This document shows positions 11,321 through 22,070 of a stretch of 64,000 bases of DNA, in pieces. The notes beneath the pieces are model-generated. The model was given only the letters and a program-made list of their open reading frames with translations, was not told the origin of the DNA and ran no database searches. Every line of letters begins with the position of its first letter. Position 1 is the stretch's first letter. Source of the DNA: Icerya purchasi (lineage: Eukaryota > Arthropoda > Insecta > Hemiptera > Monophlebidae); contig CM077116.1 in NCBI GenBank assembly GCA_039619475.1, forward strand, positions 22,719,443-22,783,442, read 5' to 3'. A program made the position numbers and the translations under genes.

Positions 11321-11710
11321 TTCTTTAAAAATAGCCTTTTATTTATGCACTAAAAAATACGAAATAATTTTATTAGTGTGCGACTACTAGATGCGCATCT
11401 TAACATTAAAATCTGAAACTACAAAATATTCTGAAAAATAAAAGCGGGGGCCGCAGTTACAAAAATATTCGGTGTGTGGGTATTGTGATGCACAACAATG
11501 GAACAACATTAAATAGTGATTGTAGTTTTGGGTTAGGATGTGTTATAATATTAATATTTAATTATTAATCTGCGGCCCCCGCTTTTATTTTTCAGAATAT
11601 TTTGTAGTTTCAGATTTTTTAATGTTAAGGTGTGTGTCTGGTAGTCGCACACTAATAAAGTTATTTTGTACTTCCTTTTAGTGCATAAATAAAAGGCTAT
11701 TTTTAAAAAA
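11321..11710. repeat. Long hairpin enclosing a GGGGGCCGCAG-ended unit
   Basis: The arms 11321-11456 and 11570-11710 are nearly perfect reverse complements over about 135 bases, from TTTAAAAATAGCCTTTTATT at the outer end to GCGGGGGCCGCAG at the inner end. The 113-base core between them, with its GGGGGCCGCAG ends, recurs on its own, inverted, at 32593-32723 without the outer arms. The core therefore behaves as an independent unit, while the arms belong only to this copy. Confidence 0.85.
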
Positions 11711-11848
11711 AAAAAAAAATTGTATTTTTTAGTCTAGACTTTTTACTATGTATTTCAATAAAAAACAATAAATTTAGAATATTATTTTGTTCAATATCTT
11801 GATTATAGGACATTTAAAGAAATTTGTGTTACATGTTATTATTAAATA

Positions 11849-12094
11849 ATGGACCGCATTCTTTTAATTATATGGTTTTTTGTTTTTCATACAATACATA
11901 CGGAATCCTCAACACATGAAACACAATGTTTGACTGATTTGATTAATCACATGGCTGAACAAAAATATAATTTTTTGAATCTTTCGAGTTTTCGGCACCT
12001 CAAGTGTCTGCTTTTAAAGTTGAAAACCCAAATGTTTCAAAGTAAAGAAATACACAAGGGTGCGTATTTTTTTAACCTTGTTCAAAATTTTTAG
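11849..12094 (+). CDS. Small ORF with signal-peptide-like N-terminus inside a hAT element
   Basis: The 81-codon frame begins with MDRILLIIWFFVFHTIHTE. This is a short charged start, a strongly hydrophobic core of about ten residues (LLIIWFFVF), and a polar stretch with a possible cleavage site near residues 18-21, the layout of a eukaryotic signal peptide. The mature part begins SSTHETQCLTDLINHM and then runs into a local tandem repeat from about 11982, so only the first 44 or so codons may be original coding sequence. It lies within the non-autonomous family B hAT element and shows no similarity to transposase that I can see. It may be a captured first exon of a secreted-protein gene, or a chance frame. 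No promoter or clear donor site was found. Confidence 0.3.
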   Translation: MDRILLIIWFFVFHTIHTESSTHETQCLTDLINHMAEQKYNFLNLSSFRHLKCLLLKLKTQMFQSKEIHKGAYFFNLVQNF

Positions 12095-12620
12095 CTATAA
12101 AGCTGAGCCACAAGCGGGGGCTATACGTCGTTTTTTGTGCTTTTTTAAACTTTTAGTAAACTTCGAATGTTTCGTTAAAAAAAAATGAAATACGAGTTTG
12201 CTCCCGACAAATAGCGCTCTTTCCTACAGTATATCATATGCCCAGAAAAAAAAATATTTTTTCCCAAAAGTTCGAGTTTTCGAAGCCCCGAAGGGTTAAT
12301 TTTAAAGTTGAAAACTTAGATGTTCCAAACCACAGAAATGTACGTGCATGTGCATATTTTCAACCTTGTTCAAAATTTTTTCAGCTATAATACTCGCGTC
12401 GCAAAAGGGGGAACTACATATTAGATTTTGCACTTTTTTGAACTGTTCGTAAACTTCGAAAGTTTCATTGAAGAAATAAAATATGGTTTTGTTCTCGACA
12501 AATAACGCGGCTATCTTTCCAACGATATATCACATGCCCGAAAAAAAAATATTTTTTCCAAAATTTCGAGCTTTCAGCGCCCCGAGGGTATTATTTTGAA
12601 GTTGGAAACCTGTATGTTGT
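11982..12620 (+). repeat. Tandem repeat, period about 290 bp, two-plus units
   Basis: Unit starts are marked by TCGAGTTTTCGGCACCTCAA (11985), TCGAGTTTTCGAAGCCCCGA (12271) and TCGAGCTTTCAGCGCCCCGA (12568). Each is followed by TTTRAAGTTGRAAAC. The units share further blocks such as AACCTTGTTCAAAATTTTT, GTAAACTTCGAA and TATATCAYATGCCC. Divergence between units is moderate and the third unit is partial. Confidence 0.85.
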
Positions 12621-13011
12621 ATAATATTGTATTGCTATCTATAATAAGCATTTCTGCAAGAGGACACTTTTTTAATTCATCGGAAAGTAGGTGAAAAATT
12701 GTTCGCAAGGTTCCCTCCGGACAGACAGAATGGCAAACCGAGTTAAATAAACGGCTATAAAAATTACACATGTTATTGATTATACTCGTAACAAATAATT
12801 TTGCATAAAATATTAATGAAGTACCTAAAAATATGGAGCATATTTTTTCTTTTTTCTTTTAAAGGTAAGAAAACCCTAAAAAATCATCAATATTTATTTT
12901 AAATTATTGATTTTTTTCAGATTTTTGTGTATTTATAATAACTATTTCAGTTCTCATGGGAGGGGGGTAACCCCTAAATCACCCCCCCGTGGACACGGCC
13001 TTGTTTTTGTT

Positions 13012-14985
13012 GCATTAATTCCTAACATCTTATAACAAAAATTGCAGAAGATTAAAACATAGGCATCTTTTAACTTTGTAATGCTCTGTCTGAAGGAGTA
13101 TTTTATTGTTATTGAAAATCGATTGGCTAGCCAGAGTTATATGTACTAAAACAGAAATAAATAATGTTATTTCAAATAAGATTTCTAACATTTTTCAATA
13201 AACTCGCATCTTTTTATCTTGACTAGAATGTGCCGTTAAACAATTTAATTTTTCATAATAAAATTTTTAACTGTGTACAACTTTTTATGTAGTCTATTTT
13301 ATCGTTTTATAATTTCATCTTCTCTTATTATGTAAATCCCGTTTTTAATTTAGTCTTACTTTTTTCGTTTTAGTCTTATTCGTGCCAATGTTCTAATGTA
13401 ACTTTCATCTGAACGACTTCATTGGACCATGAAACGTTTAGAATGTTATATTTTCCGACTATTCGTTGATATTGATTTTGGAATAGTAGTGCATTGGAAA
13501 ATGTGATTGCATATATCGCTTTAAAACAAAAACATAATGAGGGAGTAGTAGAAAAGTAGTTCTTTTTTTTTTTTGCTGAATAATAAAGGCGCAGCAAATT
13601 TTAAAGTGATCTACTATCTGCCGAATAAACAAAGGAACCAAACCAAACATACGTTTTTCTTAATAAAGTACAGTGGTGTGCCAACGTTTCATAACCAGCG
13701 GGGGGGGGGGGGGCAAAAACATAAATCACCCTATACTTAGAGAGGCCTACATAAATCGATAAAAAAAGAATGTATTTTTTTTTGTCATTACTGATAATAA
13801 TTTCTATATGAATTAAACGAGGTTTTAATTATGAAAAGTGAAATATGCTAAAAACGCTTTTTTTTTTTTACTTTAAATAATTTCGTTTTATCGAATTTTT
13901 ATTTTTTTCAACTATCTGAAATTTTCGGTTTTTGTTTTCTCGGTTCGGTGACCACTTTGTTTTATTTTCGTGACGACGATGTAATATTTAATATGGATAC
14001 AAAATTGAATTTTATTAATTTAAACGATCTCTCTTCGCATTTGTTTCGCTTTTCGTTTTATTTTCTTGAATTTTTATTAAATAGCTATTACCATACTGGT
14101 ATAATATATATTTTTTCTGAGGAGGCGTCGCCCCGTAGTTCTTTCTCGGGAGGTGAGCTGCCTCTGACCCCTCCCCCGCGCTGTTTTGAAGTATAATATT
14201 TAAGCAATAAAAATTTTTACAGAATATGTGTAATTGTAGTCATGTAATTAAAGCATAAAATATTACGTCTTAAGACAAAACAAACGTCTTGAGCGTGTAG
14301 AAATTTACGAATTTATTAATTTTGAACATGCGAGTCAACTAAACACTTTCTCAGCGGTCTTCCATTATATTAAGTGAAAAGTAAATCCGTCGTATTTCAA
14401 AATTTAAAACGCGCTGCTACTTTTGTATTAAAATAATCGCTTCAGAAAATAAAAATTTTAAGCGACAGCAGAGGCGTAGTCTAGATATATTTTTTTTTTT
14501 TTTTTTTAGGGAGAATTTGAATTAGAGACATCGTTATGGAGACTTTCGAATGATCGTACAAAATAAAAGAAAAAAAAAAAAAAATTAGAAGTTTTTAAAA
14601 ACGTAACATTTAGATAAATGAAGGAAAAGATTAAGCGCGTTAAAAGTTTTTAAACATTTAAAATATCAAATTTCGAAAGTAAATAAAAATTTATAACAAT
14701 AATCACCTACAATTTAGGAGAACAGATTTCTTTTCATGAGCGGATCCGTTCAAAGGAATACCCCTTATCTGAATGCTTAGCTCGTGTTTTAGTAAATAAA
14801 AAGGTTTTTTAATTGCCATTTGTAAAACAAAACCATTCCGGTGTACTTTTTTTTTGTTTTTTTTTTTTTCTGTGGGAGACTTACAAAAAATAATAACCAA
14901 CGTTAACTATGAAACCGGGTACGTAAAATAAATGAAGAACTGACGGTAATTTGTAAAAAAAATTAATAACGTAACATGGACAGAC
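13012..14985. other. AT-rich sequence with one possible hAT left end
   Basis: CAGTGGTGTGCCAACG at 13672 followed by a 14-base G run (13700-13713) looks like a hAT left terminus. However, no matching right end or 8-bp duplication was found, so no element is called. The remainder, including short frames at 13376-13650 and 13948-14196, shows no recognisable coding motif. Confidence 0.35.
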
Positions 14986-14989
14986 CGGA

Positions 14990-15530
14990 ACATCAATTAT
15001 AACCGAATAGGTACTTTAAATATCTTGGCTGTAATTTATGAAACTAAATGGAAACCGGAATAAAAGTAAAAATCGAGCTCAAACCGCTTTTATGTAAATA
15101 AAGTATTTTGCATTGGAATGTAGTATGGAGAATGGTAAAATGTTATACGATTTCTAATAATGAACCAAATCGAAAGATTAATTTCAAGATGTGGGCTCAT
15201 ATAGCCGAATCTTGAACGAATACGCAAAGTTAAAAATTTCAGAACATTAAAGAAATTTAAGGAATTATGAAATAATATGGAAAACTCCGCATACTTGGGA
15301 CAAATTTTAAGAAAACCCCAAAAAATATGAAATACTAAAAATAATTGTCGAAGAGAAAATATTAGGGAAAAGAGTTTTTGGAAGACGGAAAAAAACCTGG
15401 ATATCAAGAAATGGGCAGTAATTAATACCTCAGAGTTATTAAATATGTTGGCTGATAAAAAGTTCGCTCGGAGAATGATAGCGAAAGTCTAATGCAGATT
15501 CGCATCCGAAGAGGAAGATATGGCGTAGAA
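14990..15530 (+). mobile_element. RTE-like LINE remnant (C-terminal end of reverse transcriptase ORF)
   Basis: A disrupted plus-strand frame reads FKYLGC-like sequence near 15015 (TACTTTAAATATCTTGGCTGT). Near 15290-15500 it continues with a recognisable ending of endonuclease/reverse-transcriptase LINEs: NPKKYEILKIIVEEKILGKR, then GRRKKTWIS, and LADKKFARRMIAKV in an adjacent frame. Several frameshifts and stops are present. The fingers, palm and YADD motif are absent here. The same family or a close relative is at 28480, 46440 and 56257. Confidence 0.75.
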
Positions 15531-17774
15531 TAATTTTTTTCTGTACTCGCCTGAACCATTTTTCTGCATGTATCATCGTGCAGAAATTTCCACTGAAAGA
15601 ATTTAGAATGTAGGTTATGGTTCACATAATTTAATTAGAAAATTAATAGTGCTACTGCATTCTCCAAATTTAAAAAGATAAAAACGAAATAAATAAAAAG
15701 GCCTAATATTTTTTTTCCACGGTAAAATTCATTGCCATTGCCACATCCGTTACGTTCAATAAAACGTAGATTTTTCTTAATATTTGTATATTTTTTCCTA
15801 TCGATTTATTATTATTATTTTTTAAAATACAAATTCTACTAACATACAGAGCTAAGACGATGGGTGGAATTGTTTTTAAAGCCCCCACCCCTCAAAAAAA
15901 GCAACAAAAAAAGACATACACAGCTATGTACGTTTTATATGTTTCTAATATATGATTTTCTACACTGTCATTATTTAAAAATTAACAAATGCCCCCCCCC
16001 CTCATATCGATGTTATAAAGTCTTGGAAACAACTGCAGCTATGTAAAAATAACACATTTTAAAACTACAAGTATAATCTAAAAAAGTAACAAAACAAAAA
16101 TTCCTTTATGCAAAAAGCTAAAAAAAGGGGAAAAAACTGGGCTCCTTCAATTTTATACCTATCATGATGAAGTAGATTATAAAAAAATAATAATGATAAT
16201 AATAATAATAACATATAATAATACTAACGTACAAAACATGTTCAACGTTGTATTTCATAAGGCAACGTTGTTCGGATGCAATTTTAATCCGTTTATTTGT
16301 TTATTGTATCAGTAAAAGGCATAAAATATGCAAGTATAGAAAAATTGTTAATAAACAATTAAAAACGCAGCCAAAATAGCTTAATATTTATAACTACGAA
16401 TATAGAGTTGTTTTGCTCTTGAAACACGTTAGTGCGTTTTTATTAATTAATTAACAATTTTACTGTTTTTGTGCATTTTATGTGTTTTACGTAATGCGAT
16501 AAACAGTTAAAAAAGTATCTTATAGTAATTGATATTATATATGTGTTGATCTTTTTTTTAAGTAATATTATTTTATCCCAAATTTATTAATTATTCTCTA
16601 AAAATGGCGTAAACCTATTTTAGAAAAATTTCTAGTGAATTTTACTTAGTCGTTTTTTTATTTTTGTTTATAAACTGAGGAAGATGAAAAATTGGATTAC
16701 ATTAATGTAACAACTCGCATCATTTAAAAGTAGATCCATGTCTTGTGCACTGACCTGCCTACTTCATCTTACCTTGTAATAACAATTTTTTAGACGTCCA
16801 TGTTAATGCGACTATTCTCTCCATAATCTAAGTCTAAATATATAACTTAATTTTGTCAAAATATTACAGAATTTAGTGTTTTTTTTATTTTTTTGATCGG
16901 CGTTATTTCGAATTCTGTTAGGTTTTCAATTACTGAATTGATGTCAATGAGCTTGCAAACTGACGACAGCGAGAGCTGCCTTCCTACGAATGAGATATAT
17001 TTCGTTTATTGTGTAGTCATATGTGTATACAAAAAACAACGAAATTGTGATTTAACTTATAGTGGTTTTAATAAGCAACGCAAATGAAAAATTTTAAACT
17101 ATTTTAAGGTTCGTCTTCGACTTTATCTTTTCATTATTACCGTTAATGGTTTGTTTTTTTTTTCAAATTAAAAAAAAAAGAAAAAGAAAATCCGTAGTGT
17201 TAGTCTTGCTAATAAATTTAATTGAATAAATCATGTTTATAGTGAAAATATTCAACATTAAAATCCTCTGTTTAATTCATATTTTTTTTTTTTTTCAAGC
17301 GATTCATTTCATCTTTACTAACAACAAAACCTCTTTTATACTTTTTACCGATGTCTTGGGAAATTTCCATCAAAATTTTGTTACTACGGTTTTCCGAATT
17401 TTATAACTGAATTATAAACATGTTAACTTTAACCGTGATATTAATATGTTATCCGTTTATAGTAATAAATCAAATCAAAGTGTCAAAGTATATTTACAAA
17501 ATTATATAAAATAGAATACTCTTAAAGTTAATTGAATAATTGCTTATGCGCTAGTGGCGCGCGAGTAGCGAAATATAAACTAATGTGCATAGGCCTAGTT
17601 TGTTTCCTTTTTATTTATTTTTTTGTTTAAATCAGTGTAAATATAGATAATCAATTGAATAAGATGTTAAAGTCCACTAAAGGGACAATTTAATAGATTT
17701 AGATGACGACACAAGTGTAATTTTTATAATATATACCTTCGAAAATCGAGCATAATTATTATTTTAAACGAGCT
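15531..17774. other. AT-rich sequence without a recognisable gene
   Basis: A C10 run at 15992-16001 and an ATA-rich microsatellite near 16190-16215 are the only notable items. Frames are short and without motifs. Confidence 0.4.
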
Positions 17775-18082
17775 TTGCTACATTTTATTTATTCTGTTTT
17801 TTTAATTATTTTTATTTATTTATTCGTGCTTGTCAGCGCATTAACCGTAATTTTCTGTATTTTTAATGAGCATTGTAAACGAGTACCTTATATTGTACTC
17901 GAAGTAAGGCCTGGATTTATGTATAGATCAACCGTGCTAGATGATAGACTATCAGCGTTATCAAGATTAACGACTGAAACAGAGTTTTTCCGTTCAGTAG
18001 ATTTTAACGACATTATACAAGAATTTGCAGAAAAAAAAACAAGAAAAAAATTCATTGTTTAAAATTATATACATACATATAT

Positions 18083-18135
<53 letters not shown>

Positions 18136-18343
18136 GGCATCCAAAATTCTACCCATTGTCTATATGATATTTAGTTTTGTTTACATTAATAATTATATGT
18201 TAATTTGGGAATTCAAAATAATATAATTAAATTAAATTAAAGAAAATTTAGTTATTCTATAAAACTGATAATTTTTTCACTTCCGAAAGGGGCCCCTAAT
18301 ATTTCCATAGCCCCGGGCCTATCATACACTTAATCTGGGCTTG
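17775..18343 (+). pseudogene. hAT transposase C-terminal remnant with 3' terminus
   Basis: The end of a 95-codon frame reads YRSTVLDDRLSALSRLTTE then SVDFNDIIQEFAEKKTRKKF and stop at 18060. This matches the last helix pair of hAT dimerisation domains (RSTMsqeRLsxLALLSIE...iDFddIIneFAekKaRK). Upstream the conserved ERxFSxLK segment is not readable, so the coding part is truncated or diverged before about residue 50. Downstream a long (AT)n repeat (18089-18133) expands the 3' region. The sequence then reaches AGGGGCCCCTAATATTTCC, GCCCCGGGCC and CTTAATCTGGGCTTG at 18343, which resembles the CTTAATCCGGCCCTG ends of hAT elements. The left end was not found. Confidence 0.75.
18089..18133. repeat. 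(AT)n microsatellite
   Basis: About 22 uninterrupted AT units lie within the 3' part of the hAT remnant, preceded by ACATACATATATACACAC. Confidence 0.98.
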
Positions 18344-21285
18344 CTCGAAGTACAAATTACTTTTAAATTTTAATTTTTTATTCGTTACTAAAAACTCGAT
18401 TGATTAAATTGGCGACATCGATGACATCGGTACCATCGAAAATATTTTTTTTTTAAATTTGGGAGAATATTTTATCTACTAAAAAAAAAAAAAACAATTC
18501 TTAAACCAAAACGATTACGAAAACCTATTATTTTTAAATACCGATCGTTGTTTCTTTATAAAACTTTCGTATTATCGTTTGTAGAATCGCGTATTTCAAG
18601 TTCACCTAACGAAATAGTATTTTGATCATAAAACGTATTTAAAGGAAAACATAATTTTATTTATTGGAACGAAATACAATAGGAATGATAAATCACAGAA
18701 CTGAAACGTATAGTACTTTTATTAGAATTACAAAATAGAAAAATTCTAATAATTAGTATTTTATTATTAATGAAAAAAACTAAATGCATAACTTTTGAAC
18801 TAAACATGTATATTGTGTTGCATTTATTTTTTAGCATTTTGGATCTGTAATTGTAAATTGTTATATAAAATCTGTATGAAGATATTTGTTTGGAGTAGAA
18901 AACTTGTTTTCTTTTATATTAAACAAAATTTACGACACGCGTTATAAATAAATGTCATGTCATAAAATGAAAAGTAACAAAATAACGTTTAACGAGTATT
19001 GAGTAAGGAACACATGTGCTACTGCTAAAGTCGTTATTTGTGTAGCTTTCTAGTCTTAAATATCAAATAACTTCTACGTCATACATATACTTTTACATAA
19101 ATAAGATAACTTGTCAATAACTGTTCTGAACTGATCAACCTAGCGGCCTTAAGTTACAAATTTAATATTTTACTAATATATTATATATATGTATATATAT
19201 TATATTATATTATATAATTCAGATAGTTTTTATAATATTTAGATATTTTATATAATATAAATAATTTTAGACAATATGTAAAAGAAATCAATACTTTTCT
19301 TGATTATTTTGTGTCATTGGCAATATGTGAAATTCGTGAATCAATATAATGCATAAGTGTTTCATATAATATCCGATATAATACACGCTGCCTAAAAAAA
19401 ATAAATTTCTGTGGTATTGTCCAATAATTTAGTATTACTACTGGTTTTGTTAACAATCAACATAATTTCGATCGAGTTATATGAGATTCGGGACACTCTA
19501 CTTCAGCGGGATTAGAACTAAGTGTTCGACTAATAGAAGCTAAATAGTAATATTTTACTTATTTTTGAGCAATGAAAACAGAATTATGTGTTTAATTTAT
19601 TTTAATTTGAATTATTGATTTTTGTCTTTCCATTTTCATTTTAGTTTGGTTTTTTTAAAATTTTCATACTAAGTATATTTCATGCTCGGATTAATACACT
19701 GGGCTAAGATGAAAATAGTCGATCAACGCATATCGGTAGTAATGGTTTACGCGGGTAACAAGTTTCTCTATCACGCAAATAACAACGATTTTAAATTATC
19801 CTGTCTGCGGAGACAATTTTTTCTCCTTGTTTTACTCGGTGCAGTATAAACGTATCCGTATTTATTAGAATTATTCCGGCGAGCCCAGGCGTACAGGCAA
19901 ATATTATTAGAATAATGCTGATTTGTATTATTAGACAGACAGTTTGAACGTAATTAAAATTGTGTACGTGCGTGGTAGCGTTAATCCGCGCGCGGAGAAA
20001 CGATAAACGACGAAGACAGTAGGCGATATTGTTTTTTCAATCGAATGATGAGTACATCTAAACCAGCAGTTCTGAGATGGATTCGGCCCAAGCCGAAGCC
20101 GAAAGCCAACTTAAATTCCTCCGGGTTAAATTTAGATAGACGCGCAACGTACGATTTCGCTAGATTCCTGTGCCAATTTTTGCTAAAAAGCACACCATAG
20201 TCATTAGCGCTCGTTTCCTCCCTACTTATCTTGCTCGTTTATCTATATATGTACTCATCTGGTTACATGGTCGATCCGTCTTTGTATACGTTTATCAGCA
20301 GAAATGTATATGTATACATATGTATATAATATTACCACCACCACCACCACTACCTATAGCGGTCGGTAATAATAAACTGGACACGAAAATCACCCTCCGC
20401 TGATGAAGTTTATTATGCGAGCAAAGTTGCGCTATTTTTAGAAGGAAAATTATTAAACACAGTAGAACTTTTCCATTTTTCTAGATATAAATGATGAGTA
20501 AATAATATAGCGTTTTTTCCCCATTTTTTCTTTTATTTTTTTTTTTTTTATTGGTCATTCTGCCATCTTTTTCGAAATGAAAAAATTTTTTAAATTTCCA
20601 ATGTGCCAAAATGCTTATGAATTATTCTTTTAATAGAATGGAATAATTTCATTTTTAATTTGTCTTAGCATGTACTTGCTATAAACACACAAGCAGCGAT
20701 TTTAAAACTACTACAGGAATGTTTCCAAATTAATCAATTTTTAATTTTTATCATACACAACAGATAGCGCTGAACACGTATAATTTTCTCATTAATGAGA
20801 TTTAATTTTCGAAATCAAAACATTCAGTTCACATCAGGCAAAAATTCAGTCGTCGTAACACTGTCTTATCTTTATAGACTTTTATTGCCGATTTTATAGA
20901 AGACAAATTCAAAAAGAGAAGCCACCAGAAACTTAATTTCAGGCTAGATAAATTCGAGCTATGCGAAAGCTTTAATTAGACACCTCAGATTTGTTTACTT
21001 TTCAAAATGATACTAATCAAAATGGTTTCGAATATGTTGCAACTTAAGCGCGTTTATTTGTCTCACGCTTTTAAAAATTGCTGATCACCGACGATAGAAG
21101 CGTGCGTAAATTGTTATTGGTCTGAAGCTAAAAGACGAATAACAAATTTTAATCCGTTTCATTATGTGAAAATACGAAAAAATAATTAAAAATAAAATAA
21201 AACTCTACTCGTACGGTCTGTAATTTAGTAGAGACCTGTCTTCCGGGTCGATATAGGTGTAAGATGTAGTCGCTGTGTATAAAGT
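18344..21285. other. Long AT-rich stretch without a recognisable gene
   Basis: A TATATTATAT-type tract lies at 19180-19217 and a short (CCA)n run at 20335-20350. A minus-strand 70-codon frame at 20193-19981 sits in a GC-richer patch but shows no motif or splice pair I can defend. The rest looks like diverged non-coding DNA. Confidence 0.4.
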
Positions 21286-21352
21286 TTCTTTTTCTTTTTC
21301 TTTTTCTTTTTCTTTTTCTTTTTCTTTTTCTTTTTCTTTTTCTTTTTCTTTT
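21286..21352. repeat. (TTTTTC)n microsatellite
   Basis: About eleven tandem TTTTTC hexamers with almost no interruption make the pyrimidine bias complete over 67 bases. Confidence 0.97.
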
Positions 21353-21589
21353 ACATTCTTTTTGAATTAAGCTGAGAAACGAGAAAATTAATTTTAATGC
21401 GAAGTTGAAGCTAAGAGGAACAATAATTTTTAACTATGCATATGTGCGCAAAATGTTAGTAATTACGTAAAAAGGGAAAATCTGAGTCCCTTCGTTCTTC
21501 AGTTAAAAACGTAGAGGCTAGCTCAACGTGTGAATATGAAGTTCCCGAATTTATAAATTGAAACTGTATTATTACTTCTGCGGCACAGG

Positions 21590-22070
21590 GCACGTTCAGA
21601 AAAGGAACGCTATTAACTTTTAAAGACTATCTTCCTACTAATCCTTGGTTCTCAGAATTGCCTTCTCTTCCATGTTTTGTTAGTGTCCCTATTATTCGCC
21701 TACGCTTCAATCACACTTTATTGCCCTCTTCTCGCTATCGTTTCTCTTCGAAGTCCTCTCTTTATTGTCCTCTACACTGTAATGAAGCAGTTGTATCTGT
21801 GGTGCTGATCATATTTTCTTCGAGTGTTCTGCTCTTTCTGTAGAACATTCTTTTCTTTATTTACTCCTCTTTAAGTTCTTCCTGCTCCCTATTGTGCTTC
21901 CTATATCCTGTTCTTTCCTTCTCGGTCTGTTGTTTCTTCCATCAGTTCCTTTATTTCAGCTATTTTCGATCGAATTACGTTCTAATTAGTTAACTCTTCT
22001 TCCTATCGTTTCTGGATGAGGTCCCTGGTTGACGAAGCTCCCTCCGCAATTAAAGACTGCTAGAGAGTCA
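21590..22070 (+). mobile_element. LINE family L fragment, 3' end of ORF2
   Basis: A plus-strand frame carries NPWFSELPSLPCFVS, then IRLRFNHTLLPSSRYRFSS and SSLYCPLHCNE, and a disrupted stretch ending in LLFL. This is the post-RNase H tail (xIRLRFGHTxLPSxxxR...CPLH...C) of an I/jockey-like LINE. The following untranslated end, TCTGGATGAGGTCCCTGGTTGACGAAGC, closely matches the poly(A)-tailed ends of the copies at 39840-41061 and 50000-50381. It is 5' truncated and here lacks the A-tail. Confidence 0.8.

Larger units (their letters stand above)
11136..13003 (+). mobile_element. hAT family B long element (1868 bp) with 8-bp target duplication
   Basis: The ends are CAGGCCCGTGCCCAGA (left) and, reverse complemented, CAAGGCCGTGTCCACG (right). 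They are flanked by TTTTTGTT at 11128-11135 and 13004-13011. The outer 170 bases or so on the left and 220 on the right match the short family B copies at 5712 and 50467. The extra interior holds, in order, a large hairpin (11321-11710), an 81-codon ORF with a signal-peptide-like start (11849) and a tandem repeat of about 290-bp units (11982-12620). No hAT transposase motif is visible, so mobility would have depended on an enzyme supplied by another copy. The direct repeat is T-rich and so less informative than in the other family B copies. Confidence 0.82.

Noticed and set aside
19981..20193. 70-codon minus-strand frame in a GC-richer patch
   Set aside because: No motif, no credible splice pair and no neighbouring exons; too weak to list as a gene.
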